Shown: one piece after another, positions 44,440 to 53,263 of the stretch | Layout: each line of letters opens with the position of its first letter | How positions within the stretch are numbered: the stretch's first letter is position 1 | NCBI GenBank assembly: GCA_021776335.1 | Contig: JAJFGB010000009.1 | Span: 744,001 to 808,000 of the forward strand | From: Hyphococcus sp. | GTDB lineage: Bacteria > Pseudomonadota > Alphaproteobacteria > Caulobacterales > Parvularculaceae | Length of the DNA stretch: 64,000 nucleotides | Direction of reading: 5' to 3' | The notes under the pieces: model-generated | Databases searched by the model: none | Seen by the model: the letters and a program-made list of their open reading frames with translations, nothing else | Told to the model about the DNA's origin: nothing | Program-made: the position numbers and the translations under genes

Positions 44440-45804
44440 ATGAGTTCCGAAGAAATTCCCATCAAAGAAAGACGTGGCGTTACGGACGTCAAACGCGTAG
44501 GCGAGCGCGTTTCGCTTGCGATGCCCTTGGAGCTGGAGGAAGGCGCGCCGCCGATATACTCCCAACTGACGGTCTATATTTTGACCGGTCTGATGGTTGC
44601 TCTTCTGGTTTGGGCCAACATCGCGACGACCCGTCAGCTTTCAGTTGCTGCCGGAGAAATTGCCCCATTCGGGTCGGTCCATCCCGTGTCCCATATTGCG
44701 GGCGGCATTGTGGCCGAAGTTTTTGTTCGTGAAGGAGATACAGTTGAAGCGGGTACGCCCGTTGTTCGCTTGCGAAGTGAACCGGGTGGCGGCGATTTTG
44801 AAAAGTTTGAATCGAGGCGCGCCAATCTGGAAAGCATTGTGGAAAGGCTTTCTGCGCAGATAGATATGAGGCAGCCGGATTTTGGCGAATTCGGTTCCCG
44901 CTGGGCGACGCTTGTAGAAGAGCAGGAGGCCGCTTTCGAAATTTCGGTGTCAAAACACAACGCAAATCTCGAGATAATCTCTGAAGAGCAGGCAATTGTA
45001 AGATCTCAGCTGGAATTGGCTGCTGCGAATTTGAATTCGAAACAAGAACAAGAGCAACTGGTGTCCCAGCTGCTCGAAATTCAGGCGGAACTGATTGAGG
45101 ACGGCTACACATCCAAAGCGACATTCCTGGATGCAAAAACTTCCTATTCAAAAGCGCAGGCGGAAACCAATTCAGCGGCATCTCATCTGGATCAAACCGA
45201 GCGTTCGCAGACGCGTCTCAATTCGGAGTATGAGGCAGCGATCCTGGAGTATAAGAACGAAGCCACACAACAACGTGCAAACGTTGTCGCCGAACTCAAA
45301 GAGCTTGAGCAACCGCTTGTCGCATTGGCTTATAGGGATCAGGGCCTGACGGTGCGTGCGCCCGTTAGCGGTACGGTCAAATCAGTAAGTGTGGCTGGCG
45401 AATTTGCTGTTCTTAGCCCCGGCGAGACCATTGCTGAAATTGTACCGGCTGAAGACATGCTTGTTGCTGAAGTCCGGATCAATCCCGAAGATATTGGCCA
45501 CATTTTTATCGGACAAAGTGCAGAGGTTATGATTACAACATTCGACCCGAACCGCTATGGAAAGCTTGATGGGAAGGTTAGTTATTTGTCGTCAGACTCA
45601 TTTGTCGATGAGCGCGACGGGACCCGGTATTTCTCAGGCAGAATTGAATTTGAGAGCGCCACGATTGGCAGTGGCAAGTATCAGAGCGATATCACTGTTG
45701 GTATGGTCGTGAGTGCTGAGATTATCACGCGGAAACGCTCACTCATGGAATATATGCTGAAGCCAATTGTGCGGTCTTTCGATTCTTCTTTTTCAGAACA
45801 GTAA
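44440..45804 (+). CDS. HlyD-family membrane fusion protein
   Basis: A 454-residue periplasmic adaptor. One transmembrane helix (VYILTGLMVALLVWANI, about residues 48-64) is preceded by a cytoplasmic tail. HPVSHIAGGIVAEVFVREGDTVEAG is the first half of the lipoyl-like domain, and a long alpha-helical hairpin of about 180 residues (FEKFESRRANLESIVERL to NEATQQRANVVAEL) follows. The second lipoyl half is LTVRAPVSGTVKSVSV, and the barrel segment contains VRINPEDIGHIFIGQSAEV. This matches HlyD/PrtE-type adaptors of type I secretion, linking the ABC exporter to the TolC-like channel. It ends the exporter operon. Confidence 0.9.
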   Translation: MSSEEIPIKERRGVTDVKRVGERVSLAMPLELEEGAPPIYSQLTVYILTGLMVALLVWANIATTRQLSVAAGEIAPFGSVHPVSHIAGGIVAEVFVREGDTVEAGTPVVRLRSEPGGGDFEKFESRRANLESIVERLSAQIDMRQPDFGEFGSRWATLVEEQEAAFEISVSKHNANLEIISEEQAIVRSQLELAAANLNSKQEQEQLVSQLLEIQAELIEDGYTSKATFLDAKTSYSKAQAETNSAASHLDQTERSQTRLNSEYEAAILEYKNEATQQRANVVAELKELEQPLVALAYRDQGLTVRAPVSGTVKSVSVAGEFAVLSPGETIAEIVPAEDMLVAEVRINPEDIGHIFIGQSAEVMITTFDPNRYGKLDGKVSYLSSDSFVDERDGTRYFSGRIEFESATIGSGKYQSDITVGMVVSAEIITRKRSLMEYMLKPIVRSFDSSFSEQ

Positions 45805-46043
45805 GCGCACGCCGTCGTTGTTCACGGCCCCTTGTCGTTGCTGAACCTGACGGTCCGAGAGCCTGAATCGCCCAATCGAAAATCAGATAACAACGTCAAC
45901 CTTGCCTGGGCCGGTCACGGTCCCGGACGCAAAACCGTTGACGCGAGCCGGGCGATGCATAAGAACAGTTTTCTGGCCGAAAACGCCTCTTCTTTCACTC
46001 ATGAATGGGGCGAGGGAGGCGCCTCAAAGGACGATGATCAATC

Positions 46044-46973
46044 ATGCCAACAGGTTTGTTGTTTAACCACGCCGTTATTATTGGCGCCGGCCTCATCGGG
46101 TCGTCTCTGGCGCGTGCCCTGCGAGAAAACGGCCTTGCGTCCAAAATAGGCGGCTATGATCAAAGCCCTGACAATCTGGCGCGCGCCCTGGAACTAGGGG
46201 TCATTGATTGGGCGGCCAAAGATTTTGCCGAGGTTGTTTCAAATGCGGACCTCATTATCGTTGCGACGCCGCTCGGCGCCATCAGTGATGTGTTCGAACA
46301 GATCGACGCACATGTGACGCCCGGCGTAATCATTATTGATGTTGGCTCTGCAAAGGGCGCCGTTGTCGACGCCGCGGCGAGTTGCAGCAAACACAATCAT
46401 ATTGTGCCTTGCCACCCAGTGGCTGGCACGGAGCAGTCCGGCCCTGATGCGGGTTTTGCGGCTCTGTTCAAAGATCGCTGGTGCATCATTACGCCGCTGG
46501 ATCGTCCGGCGCCGGAATATCAGGCAGCTGTCGAAAAAGTCTCGGCGTTGTGGCGCGGTGTTGGTTCCCATGTGGAGATGATGGATGCAGCCCATCACGA
46601 TCTGGCGCTCGCGGTAACAAGCCATCTGCCGCACTTAATTGCTTTTACGCTTGTCGGCGCTGCCGATGATCTCGAAACTGTATCCGAATCCGAGATCATC
46701 AAATATTCAGCGGGTGGTTTTCGTGACTTTACGCGTATTGCAGCGTCGGACCCGGTGATGTGGCGGGACGTTTTTTTGAATAACAAGGATGCGGTCCTTG
46801 AAGTGCTGGGGCGATTTACCGAAGAGCTCAGCCTTCTTCAAAGAGCAATTCGCTGGAGCGACGGAGAAGCGCTGGAAAAAATATTCGCGCGCGGCAGTAC
46901 GATCAGGCGCGCCATTGTGGATGCAGGGCAGGAAACCGAAGCGCCAAATTTTGGCCGCGATACGCAGAAATAG
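46044..46973 (+). CDS. tyrA: Prephenate/arogenate dehydrogenase
   Basis: A 309-residue NAD(P)-dependent dehydrogenase of tyrosine synthesis, oxidatively decarboxylating prephenate or arogenate. The nucleotide fold starts with AVIIGAGLIGSSLARAL (GxGxxG), and the acidic residue after the second strand is in GYDQSPDN. The catalytic His region is CHPVAGTEQSGPDAG, and the substrate-side helices contain DLALAVTSHLPHLIAF. No chorismate mutase or ACT domain is fused. It lies downstream of the secretion operon after a 239-base gap without a recognisable gene. In many alphaproteobacteria the gene is next to hisC, which is not seen here. Confidence 0.9.
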   Translation: MPTGLLFNHAVIIGAGLIGSSLARALRENGLASKIGGYDQSPDNLARALELGVIDWAAKDFAEVVSNADLIIVATPLGAISDVFEQIDAHVTPGVIIIDVGSAKGAVVDAAASCSKHNHIVPCHPVAGTEQSGPDAGFAALFKDRWCIITPLDRPAPEYQAAVEKVSALWRGVGSHVEMMDAAHHDLALAVTSHLPHLIAFTLVGAADDLETVSESEIIKYSAGGFRDFTRIAASDPVMWRDVFLNNKDAVLEVLGRFTEELSLLQRAIRWSDGEALEKIFARGSTIRRAIVDAGQETEAPNFGRDTQK

Positions 46974-47050
46974 TGCGTCTCTATTCGCAAGTGATTGTTC
47001 GCAGATCATGTGAATATGCGGACCTGAGATTATCATCATCTGACTGAAAA

Positions 47051-47140
47051 TGGCGGAGGGGGTGGGATTCGAACCCACGGAACGCTCACACGCTCAACGG
47101 TTTTCAAGACCGCCGCATTCGACCACTCTGCCACCCCTCC
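47051..47140 (-). tRNA. tRNA-Ser (UGA)
   Basis: A complete 90-base class II tRNA with encoded CCA. Acceptor GGAGGGG pairs with CCCCTCC, the anticodon loop CTTGAAA gives anticodon UGA (serine, UCA codons), the long variable arm typical of serine tRNAs is present, and the T-arm has GGTTCGAATCC. A perfect eight-base hairpin (AGCGCCGG/CCGGCGCT, 47152-47170) lies just before its 5' end. It is flanked by the prephenate dehydrogenase gene and the rlpA operon. Confidence 0.97.
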
Positions 47141-47281
47141 GGACCGGGCGCAGCGCCGGTATCCGGCGCTTATCGCAAAGCGAAGGCACTCATAGCGTGA
47201 CCTTTCAAAATGGCAACCCGCCCCAGGCCCCTGACGAGGCAGCGACAAGGGTGGGCGCTGGGCGGCGGAAATAGCGAAGGG

Positions 47282-47296
47282 TTAACGTAAGATTAA
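47282..47296 (+). promoter_or_regulatory. CtrA-type binding site
   Basis: TTAA, exactly seven bases, then TTAA (followed by G), about 115 bases before the rlpA start. It matches the alphaproteobacterial CtrA consensus. The gene row behind it makes cell-division and cell-wall proteins, so control by the cell-cycle regulator is plausible, but this is inferred from the motif only. Confidence 0.55.
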
Positions 47297-47408
47297 GACT
47301 TGGGGGGCTTTCTGCGGGGAGTAGAATATCGCCAATGCCCCATGTCGGCGCTCGGATCGCGCTGTGCTGATGATGAAGGCAAGGGGCAGAACGCGCCGGA
47401 GCCGCTGT

Positions 47409-48437
47409 ATGAGTGCAACCATGTCCCTTCGACAATTTTCCGCGCCGTTTGCATTGGCGTTGTTATTCACGTTGGCGTCTTGCGCCACGCCGCATCATCG
47501 CGCAACGCCATCTCCCCATTACAAAATCGGCAAGCCCTATCAGGTGAAGGGGCGCTGGTATTACCCGAAGGAAGACCCGGATTATCAAGCTGTGGGTGTG
47601 GCGTCCTGGTATGGTCGGGATTTTCACGGCCGGAAAACAGCGAATGGCGAAATCTTCGACATGAACGCCATGTCGGCGGCGCATAAGACCCTGCCGCTGC
47701 CATCGATTGTTGAAGTCACGAATCTCGAAAATGGCCGCAAAATCAGAGTGCGCGTCAATGATCGCGGCCCGTTCGCACGGAACCGGGTCATTGATATGTC
47801 ACGCGCCGCGGCGCGCCGCCTTGGATTTGAACAAAACGGGCTCGCCCGTGTTCGCGTTCGCTATGTCGGCGGCGCCAGGCTTGCGGCCAGAGCCTCGCGG
47901 CAGGGCGAACCAATAGTCGTGGCCGCCGCCGCGCCAGTGCATGCCACGCCAGTGATTGACGAGGCGAGCGGCCATGACGAAGAAGTTTCCGCGGTGATTT
48001 CAGAGATGGAAAATACGCCGGCGCCAACGCCAGAGTTTGAAGTTGAGAGTGAGCCTGACGTAATCGCTTCGGCCGACAATATTACCGCCGAGACCATTCC
48101 GGATGAACCCACGATCATTGAGGCCTCTGCCACGGCTGTTGTGGAGCCTGTGGAAATGCCGATTATCGACCTCTCAAAGGCGCCCGAGAGCGTTCTTGAA
48201 GCGCTTTACGTCATTCGCATCGCCACGCTGTCGCGCCCGGACAATATCGAGGCGCTGAAACAAGAGCTTGCGGATACTGGGGCGATCCGGGTCTCGCGCA
48301 TAGAAAACGCCGATGGCGGCGTATTTTATCGTATTAATATGGGCCCTTATGCATCAATCGAAGCGGCCGCCGCACCGCTGGATGCGGTGCGCGCAGCAGG
48401 CTACGGTGATGCATCAGTGGTCACGTTGACGCCATAA
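47409..48437 (+). CDS. rlpA: RlpA-like septal lytic transglycosylase with SPOR domain
   Basis: A 342-residue lipoprotein. The signal ends in FTLASC, giving lipid-modified Cys25. A double-psi beta-barrel follows (GVASWYGRDFHGRKTANGE), with the residues linked to activity in RlpA: Glu in NGEIFD, His in SAAHKTLP and Asp in VNDRGPF. After an acidic, low-complexity linker, the C-terminal SPOR domain (YVIRIATLSRPDN to GYGDASVVTLTP) binds denuded septal peptidoglycan. ATG 47409 is preferred because GGAG lies seven bases upstream. It heads the rlpA-dac-tmk-holB-tatD-MBL row, in the order often seen in alphaproteobacteria. Confidence 0.9.
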   Translation: MSATMSLRQFSAPFALALLFTLASCATPHHRATPSPHYKIGKPYQVKGRWYYPKEDPDYQAVGVASWYGRDFHGRKTANGEIFDMNAMSAAHKTLPLPSIVEVTNLENGRKIRVRVNDRGPFARNRVIDMSRAAARRLGFEQNGLARVRVRYVGGARLAARASRQGEPIVVAAAAPVHATPVIDEASGHDEEVSAVISEMENTPAPTPEFEVESEPDVIASADNITAETIPDEPTIIEASATAVVEPVEMPIIDLSKAPESVLEALYVIRIATLSRPDNIEALKQELADTGAIRVSRIENADGGVFYRINMGPYASIEAAAAPLDAVRAAGYGDASVVTLTP

Positions 48438-48529
48438 ACGCGCCATGGAGACCGTCTAAAAGGGGTTCCCGCCGTGGCCGATGCCGGGTAGATGATTTGG
48501 CCCTGAGTTGAGTGTTGAGGAGATAAATC

Positions 48530-49708
48530 TTGCTGTTCGCCAAACGATTTTTCGCAACCGTATTCCTGTGCGCCGCCATTCCGTGCGTCACTAGTCCTGC
48601 GTTCGCGCAGGCGCCGCTGGAAACCGCGGCGGAATATGCCGTCATAATGGACTACCGGACCGGTGAAGTGCTGTTTGATAAAAACGGGCGCGTTCAGACG
48701 GCGCCGGCGTCCATGTCAAAATTGATGACGGTCGCGATTGTGTTTGAGCGGCTCAAAAACGGTTCTCTCAGTTTGACCGATGAGTTCGATGTCAGCGAAA
48801 AGGCGTGGCGCTTCGGCGGCTCGAAAATGTGGGTTCGCGTTGATACGCAAATCCCGCTGATTGATCTGCTGCGCGGCGTTATTGTTCAATCAGGCAATGA
48901 CGCCTGCATCGTGATCGCGGAAAATCTTGCGGGATCGGAAGAAGCCTTTGCTGAACTGATGACCCAAAAGGCGCGTGAATGGGGCATGGTTGATTCCACC
49001 TTTGCCAACGCCACGGGCTGGCCGCATCCGGACCAAAAGATGAGCATGCGCGATTTAGCGTCGTTGACGCGCAGGATCATCAATGAATATGGCGCCTATT
49101 ATGCGTTGTTCGCAGAGCGTGAATTCACCTGGGAAAAGATACCCCAGCCAAACCGTAATCCGCTGCTCGACAGTTTTAACGGCGCCGACGGCCTTAAAAC
49201 GGGGCATACGGAGGAATCCGGATACGGGTTGGTAGGCTCTGCGGCGCGCAATGATGAGCGCCGGATTGTCGTTGTTAATGGGCTTACCTCCAGCAGGGAG
49301 CGGACTAATGAGGCCACGCGGTTGATGCGCATTGCATTTGATGATTTTGCAACGAAAAACTTCTTTCAGCCAGGCGATGTCGTCGCCGAGGCCGAAGTAT
49401 TCAAAGGCAGGGCGGCGAACGTCCCCTTGCTGACACGGGAGCCTGTTGATCTGATCATGCATCGCCTGGCCCTCGACGACGCTAAAGCAACCGTTGTCTA
49501 TGAAGGACCGGTCGTTGCGCCGATCCGTGAAAACCAACAGATCGGCTATTTGAAGGTCTCAGTCGATGGCGGGCCGTCACGGGAATATCCGCTTTATGCA
49601 GGGCGCGCGGTGCGGGAGATGAGTATTTTCGGCAAGATCGGGCTGGCGGCGAAAACCCTGCTGGCAAAACCGCCGAGCGATGACAGCGCAGAGGATGCGG
49701 TTCAATAA
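48530..49708 (+). CDS. D-alanyl-D-alanine carboxypeptidase (PBP5/6 family)
   Basis: A 392-residue penicillin-binding protein that trims the terminal D-Ala of peptidoglycan stem peptides. It has a Sec signal peptide (cleavage near SPAFAQA) and the three active-site motifs in order: SMSK (residues 61-64), SGN (121-123) and KTG (223-225). The C-terminal PBP5-type domain follows, ending in VREMSIFGKIGLAAKTLL, an amphipathic membrane-binding helix, then a short acidic tail. The start is TTG 48530, with GAGGAGA about nine bases before it. The stop abuts the tmk ATG directly. Confidence 0.95.
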   Translation: MLFAKRFFATVFLCAAIPCVTSPAFAQAPLETAAEYAVIMDYRTGEVLFDKNGRVQTAPASMSKLMTVAIVFERLKNGSLSLTDEFDVSEKAWRFGGSKMWVRVDTQIPLIDLLRGVIVQSGNDACIVIAENLAGSEEAFAELMTQKAREWGMVDSTFANATGWPHPDQKMSMRDLASLTRRIINEYGAYYALFAEREFTWEKIPQPNRNPLLDSFNGADGLKTGHTEESGYGLVGSAARNDERRIVVVNGLTSSRERTNEATRLMRIAFDDFATKNFFQPGDVVAEAEVFKGRAANVPLLTREPVDLIMHRLALDDAKATVVYEGPVVAPIRENQQIGYLKVSVDGGPSREYPLYAGRAVREMSIFGKIGLAAKTLLAKPPSDDSAEDAVQ

Positions 49709-50359
49709 ATGTCCGGCGGCAGTCCACAGCCTGGCATATTTATTTCCTTTGAGGGCGGCGACGGTTCAGGCAAGTCGACGCAGATTAAGCGGCTCGCTGC
49801 TGTGTTTGAGGCTGCCGGTCGTGAGGTTGTTGTTACGCGTGAGCCCGGCGGATCTCCGGGTGCAGAGACCATTCGCACGCTGTTCGTTGAAGGTGACGCA
49901 GAGCGTTGGTCGCCATTATCAGAAGCGCTTTTGGTTTATGCATCCCGGGCTGATCATTTGGAGCGCACCATCTTGCCGGCATTGAAGCGCGGCGCGGTGG
50001 TCATTACTGACCGATTTGCGGATTCAACGATGGCCTATCAGGGTATCGCTGGCGCCCTTGGGGAAGAAACGGTCCAGAAGCTCCACGACATTGTTGTTGG
50101 CGGCAATGACCCCGATCTTACGATCATTCTTGATCTGGCCGTAGCGGATGGCTTGCAGCGCGCTGGCGCACGTGGCGGCGCTACCGGCCGGGAAGAGCGG
50201 TTTGAGTCCAAAGGCGCCGCGTATCAGGAAAAGGTGCGGGCAGCCTATCTGGATATCGCAAAAGCAGCTCCTGACCGCTGCATTGTCGTCGACGCCAGCG
50301 GTGATGCCGACGCGGTATTTCAGCGCGTCAGGGAAGCTGCCGGCAAGTTCGGCGTTTAG
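49709..50359 (+). CDS. tmk: Thymidylate kinase
   Basis: A 216-residue dTMP kinase that makes dTDP. The P-loop is FEGGDGSGKST (residues 14-24), the TREPGGSPGAE motif binds dTMP, DRFADSTMAYQG is the DRX region, and the LID is in RAGARGGATGREERFE. The length and motifs are those of ordinary bacterial Tmk. It starts immediately after the carboxypeptidase stop codon, which indicates translational coupling, and precedes holB. Confidence 0.95.
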   Translation: MSGGSPQPGIFISFEGGDGSGKSTQIKRLAAVFEAAGREVVVTREPGGSPGAETIRTLFVEGDAERWSPLSEALLVYASRADHLERTILPALKRGAVVITDRFADSTMAYQGIAGALGEETVQKLHDIVVGGNDPDLTIILDLAVADGLQRAGARGGATGREERFESKGAAYQEKVRAAYLDIAKAAPDRCIVVDASGDADAVFQRVREAAGKFGV

Positions 50360-50373
50360 GTCTTTAGGCCTTT

Positions 50374-50383
50374 GGGGGGGGGG
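50374..50383. repeat. Run of ten G
   Basis: A homopolymer of ten G, 15 bases after the tmk stop and about 100 bases before holB. It is in non-coding sequence. Such a tract is prone to slippage and to sequencing error. Confidence 0.8.
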
Positions 50384-50485
50384 CCAACTTCTTTTGGGGC
50401 TGGTTTGTTTCTTTGGGGTGGCTTGGGGAATTATCCACATCGTATCAGCCTATCGTCGGCCCCTGAAAACCCCTAAACAGGCGCC

Positions 50486-51508
50486 ATGGAAAGCGATCTC
50501 CTCCCGCCTCAGGCGCGCGCCAATCAGGTTGGCCGCACAGACATTGAGCAGCGCCTGCGGGCGATGCACGCTGACGGCGTATTGAGCCATGGCTGGATCA
50601 TCGCCGGCCCCAACGGCGCCGGGAAAGCAACGCTTGCCTATCGTCTTGCGCGGGGATTACTCGATCCGGAAGCGCTCGTCGGTGGTGATGATTTTGAGGT
50701 CTCCGAAAGCGCACGCATATTCCATCTCGTGGCCGCGAACGCCCAACCGGATTTATTCGTTGCCGAGCGTCTGTGGGACGAGAAAAAATCGAAGTATCAG
50801 TCTGAAATTACAGTGGAAACTATCCGTAAGCTAATCTCATTCATGAACCGCACAGCGTCCGGCGGCGGCTACCGTGTCGCGATCGTTGACTGTGCGGACG
50901 ATATGAACCGCAATGCCGCCAACGCATTGTTGAAAGTTCTGGAAGAACCACCAGCCAAAACGATCTTGTTGCTGCTCTCGGCGGCGCCGGGACGGCTTGT
51001 GGCGACGATCCGGTCGCGTTGTCGCCGGCTTGAATTGCCGCCGCTGGCCGACGCTGAAATTGAGACGCTGTTGATCGCGGAGGGATGCGCTGTCGATGAG
51101 GCGCAAACCCTGGCGCCATTTGCGCGCGGGCGGCCGGGTTACGCGCTGACACTTGCAGCCGGTGAGGGCGTTGAAGCGATCAAGCTGACGCAGCGCTTTT
51201 TAAAGTCGGTCGCAAGCAATGGTGATATTGCCCCTTATATCGCCGGCTTGACGGGCAAGGCCGGCGAAGCGCGATGGGGTATTTTCAAAGAAGCAATTAT
51301 CGATACGCTGAGTGACGCCGCCCGTTCTGCTGCAACAGGAAGCCCGGGCTCGTTATTTCCAAATGTGTCACCTGCGGCGCTGGTCAGCGCCTGGGAAGAG
51401 ACGGCGACGTTAATGTCCCGGGGTGAGGGGCTTAATCTCGATCGCGGGCAGCTGATCTATGCGATCGCTTATGATCTTCGCGCCAGCATCGCCAGCAGGG
51501 CGGCGTAA
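50486..51508 (+). CDS. holB: DNA polymerase III subunit delta'
   Basis: A 340-residue clamp-loader subunit. The Walker A-like segment is IIAGPNGAGKATLAYRLARG, followed by a motif-B-like AIVDCADDMNRNAANALLKVLEEPP, the most diagnostic block of HolB/DnaX-type proteins, and a SRC-motif variant, ATIRSRCRRLELPPL. Residues about 200-340 form the helical collar domain. It works with delta and tau/gamma to load the sliding clamp. It begins 126 bases after tmk and ends five bases before the tatD ATG. Confidence 0.9.
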   Translation: MESDLLPPQARANQVGRTDIEQRLRAMHADGVLSHGWIIAGPNGAGKATLAYRLARGLLDPEALVGGDDFEVSESARIFHLVAANAQPDLFVAERLWDEKKSKYQSEITVETIRKLISFMNRTASGGGYRVAIVDCADDMNRNAANALLKVLEEPPAKTILLLLSAAPGRLVATIRSRCRRLELPPLADAEIETLLIAEGCAVDEAQTLAPFARGRPGYALTLAAGEGVEAIKLTQRFLKSVASNGDIAPYIAGLTGKAGEARWGIFKEAIIDTLSDAARSAATGSPGSLFPNVSPAALVSAWEETATLMSRGEGLNLDRGQLIYAIAYDLRASIASRAA

Positions 51509-51513
51509 CGCCG

Positions 51514-52305
51514 ATGCTTGTCGATAGTCACGTTAATCTGCATTCAGAGCAATATTTGGACGACCTCGATGATGTGATTGCGCGTGCGCGCGCCGCCGGC
51601 GTCGAAGCGATGCTGACCATATCCGATCAGCTCTCTTCGACGGCGGCGATTGAAGCGATCGCCAGTAGCGATCCGCTGATCTGGCGCAGCGTCGGCGTGC
51701 ATCCACATCATGCGAGCGACTATGCAGATTTGACAGCAAAGACGCTGATCGATCTGGCGGGCGATGAGAAGGTTGTCGGTATTGGCGAATGCGGGCTCGA
51801 CTTTCACTACGAGTATTCTGCGCGCGGCGATCAGCTGCCAGTGTTTAAAGCGCATATCGCAGCCGCGCGTGAAACAGGGCTGCCCCTGATTATTCATACG
51901 CGCGAGGCTGATGACGCGACGCGGACATTGCTGATCGAAGAGCATGGGGAAGGGGCCTTCACCCCGCTCCTCCACTGTTATACCGGTGGGCCAGAGCTGG
52001 CCGAGGCTGTCATAAAGCTCGGCGGCTATATCTCGTTTTCAGGCATACTCACATTTAAAAACGCGCGTGATATTCGCGCCATTGCCGAAGCAACACCAGT
52101 GGATCGCATCATCATTGAAACGGACTGTCCTTATCTCGCGCCGGTTCCCATGCGCGGGCGCCGCAATGAACCGGCTTATGTAAAACATGTGGCCGAGAAG
52201 CTGGCGGAAATAAAAGAAGTAGCGACTGAAGACATCGCGGCAGCGACGACGGATAATTTCTTCCGGCTTTTTGCCCGCGCTGGCGATCCGAGAAACCCGT
52301 CATGA
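51514..52305 (+). CDS. TatD-family metal-dependent hydrolase
   Basis: A 263-residue TatD/YcfH-type metallohydrolase (DNase/deoxyribonucleolytic family). The conserved blocks VGVHPHHASDY, IGECGLDFHYEYS, PLIIHTREADDAT, PLLHCYTGGPELA, YISFSG and IIIETDCPYLAP are present, so metal ligands Glu, His, His and Asp can be placed. The first motif is altered: DSHVNLH carries His-x-Asn, where most TatD proteins have HxH. It starts five bases after holB and its stop overlaps the MBL gene start by four bases (ATGA). Confidence 0.9.
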   Translation: MLVDSHVNLHSEQYLDDLDDVIARARAAGVEAMLTISDQLSSTAAIEAIASSDPLIWRSVGVHPHHASDYADLTAKTLIDLAGDEKVVGIGECGLDFHYEYSARGDQLPVFKAHIAAARETGLPLIIHTREADDATRTLLIEEHGEGAFTPLLHCYTGGPELAEAVIKLGGYISFSGILTFKNARDIRAIAEATPVDRIIIETDCPYLAPVPMRGRRNEPAYVKHVAEKLAEIKEVATEDIAAATTDNFFRLFARAGDPRNPS

Positions 52306-53144
52306 ACGGGAAATTGCGCGTCACGATCCTCGGTAGTGGATCTTCAGGGGGTGTGCCGCGTTTTGGCGGGCCGGACGGCGCCGGCGATTGGGGCGCCTGC
52401 GACCCGGCAGAACCGAAAAACCGCCGCACGCGATGTTCAGTATTAGTGCAGCGTGCGCATGACACACATGGCTTTCGCCACGATGCAGCGACGTCAGTTT
52501 TAGTTGATACATCGCCGGATATGCGCGCGCAGCTTTTGGCGGCTCGTTGTTCGCATCTTGACAGCGTGTTGTTTACCCATGAACACGCGGATCAATGTCA
52601 CGGTATTGATGATCTCAGGGTTTTTGCGCTGCAAATGCGTAAGCGCATACAGGTCTATATCGATGACGCGACATCTGGCGGGCTGCTCGATCGATTTGAC
52701 TATTGCTTTGCGCAAAAACCCGGCAGTTTTTACCCGCCTATTCTCGACAAGATAGACATGCCTGAATGCGGGGCGTCATTTTCTGTGAGCGGACCGGGCG
52801 GCGAAATACCGGCGATCGCGTTTCTGCAGGAACATGGCAGTGTCGACTCACTGGGGTTTCGTTTCGGAGATATCGCATATTCCAGTGATGTCGTCGGCTT
52901 ACCTCAGGAGAGTTTTAAAGTTCTCGAGGGTGTTAAGACCTGGATCGTCGATGCGCTCCAGTATAAACCCCATGGCACGCACGCTCATCTCGATTTGGCG
53001 CTTGAATGGATCGCCCGTGTCAAACCGGAACGCGCGATTCTGACCAACCTGCATGTGCATATGGATTATGCAACATTGAAACGCGAATTGCCGCCGGGCG
53101 TCGAACCTGCTTATGACGGCATGCAGATTGATGCCGGCTGTTAA
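52302..53144 (+). CDS. MBL-fold metallohydrolase (PhnP-like)
   Basis: A 280-residue metallo-beta-lactamase-fold protein. The metal motif is FTHEHADQCHGIDDLR (HxHxDQxHG), typical of the PhnP-related phosphodiesterase group that follows tatD in many alphaproteobacteria. Other elements are LGSGSSGGVPRFGG at the N-terminus, DTSPDMRAQL, AYSSDVVGLP with the metal Asp, and TNLHVHMDY, with His, at the end. Its substrate is unknown; related enzymes cleave cyclic or aryl phosphodiesters. It overlaps tatD by four bases and ends the row. Confidence 0.85.
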   Translation: MNGKLRVTILGSGSSGGVPRFGGPDGAGDWGACDPAEPKNRRTRCSVLVQRAHDTHGFRHDAATSVLVDTSPDMRAQLLAARCSHLDSVLFTHEHADQCHGIDDLRVFALQMRKRIQVYIDDATSGGLLDRFDYCFAQKPGSFYPPILDKIDMPECGASFSVSGPGGEIPAIAFLQEHGSVDSLGFRFGDIAYSSDVVGLPQESFKVLEGVKTWIVDALQYKPHGTHAHLDLALEWIARVKPERAILTNLHVHMDYATLKRELPPGVEPAYDGMQIDAGC

Positions 53145-53263
53145 CAGTCCGCACACTCATAATTGTGATCGACAATGCGGGCAGGCGCCTTGGTCATGTG
53201 CGTGACACAATGTGCTTTGAGGGCTACATGTAACCGCACAGACACAATAAGGGGCGCTGCAAT

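Noticed and set aside
45832-46149. 105-codon plus-strand frame before tyrA
   Set aside because: It overlaps the start of the clear dehydrogenase gene in another frame and has no recognisable protein features.
47152-47170. Perfect hairpin before the tRNA-Ser as terminator
   Set aside because: There is no T-run on either side; it is noted with the tRNA but not called a terminator.
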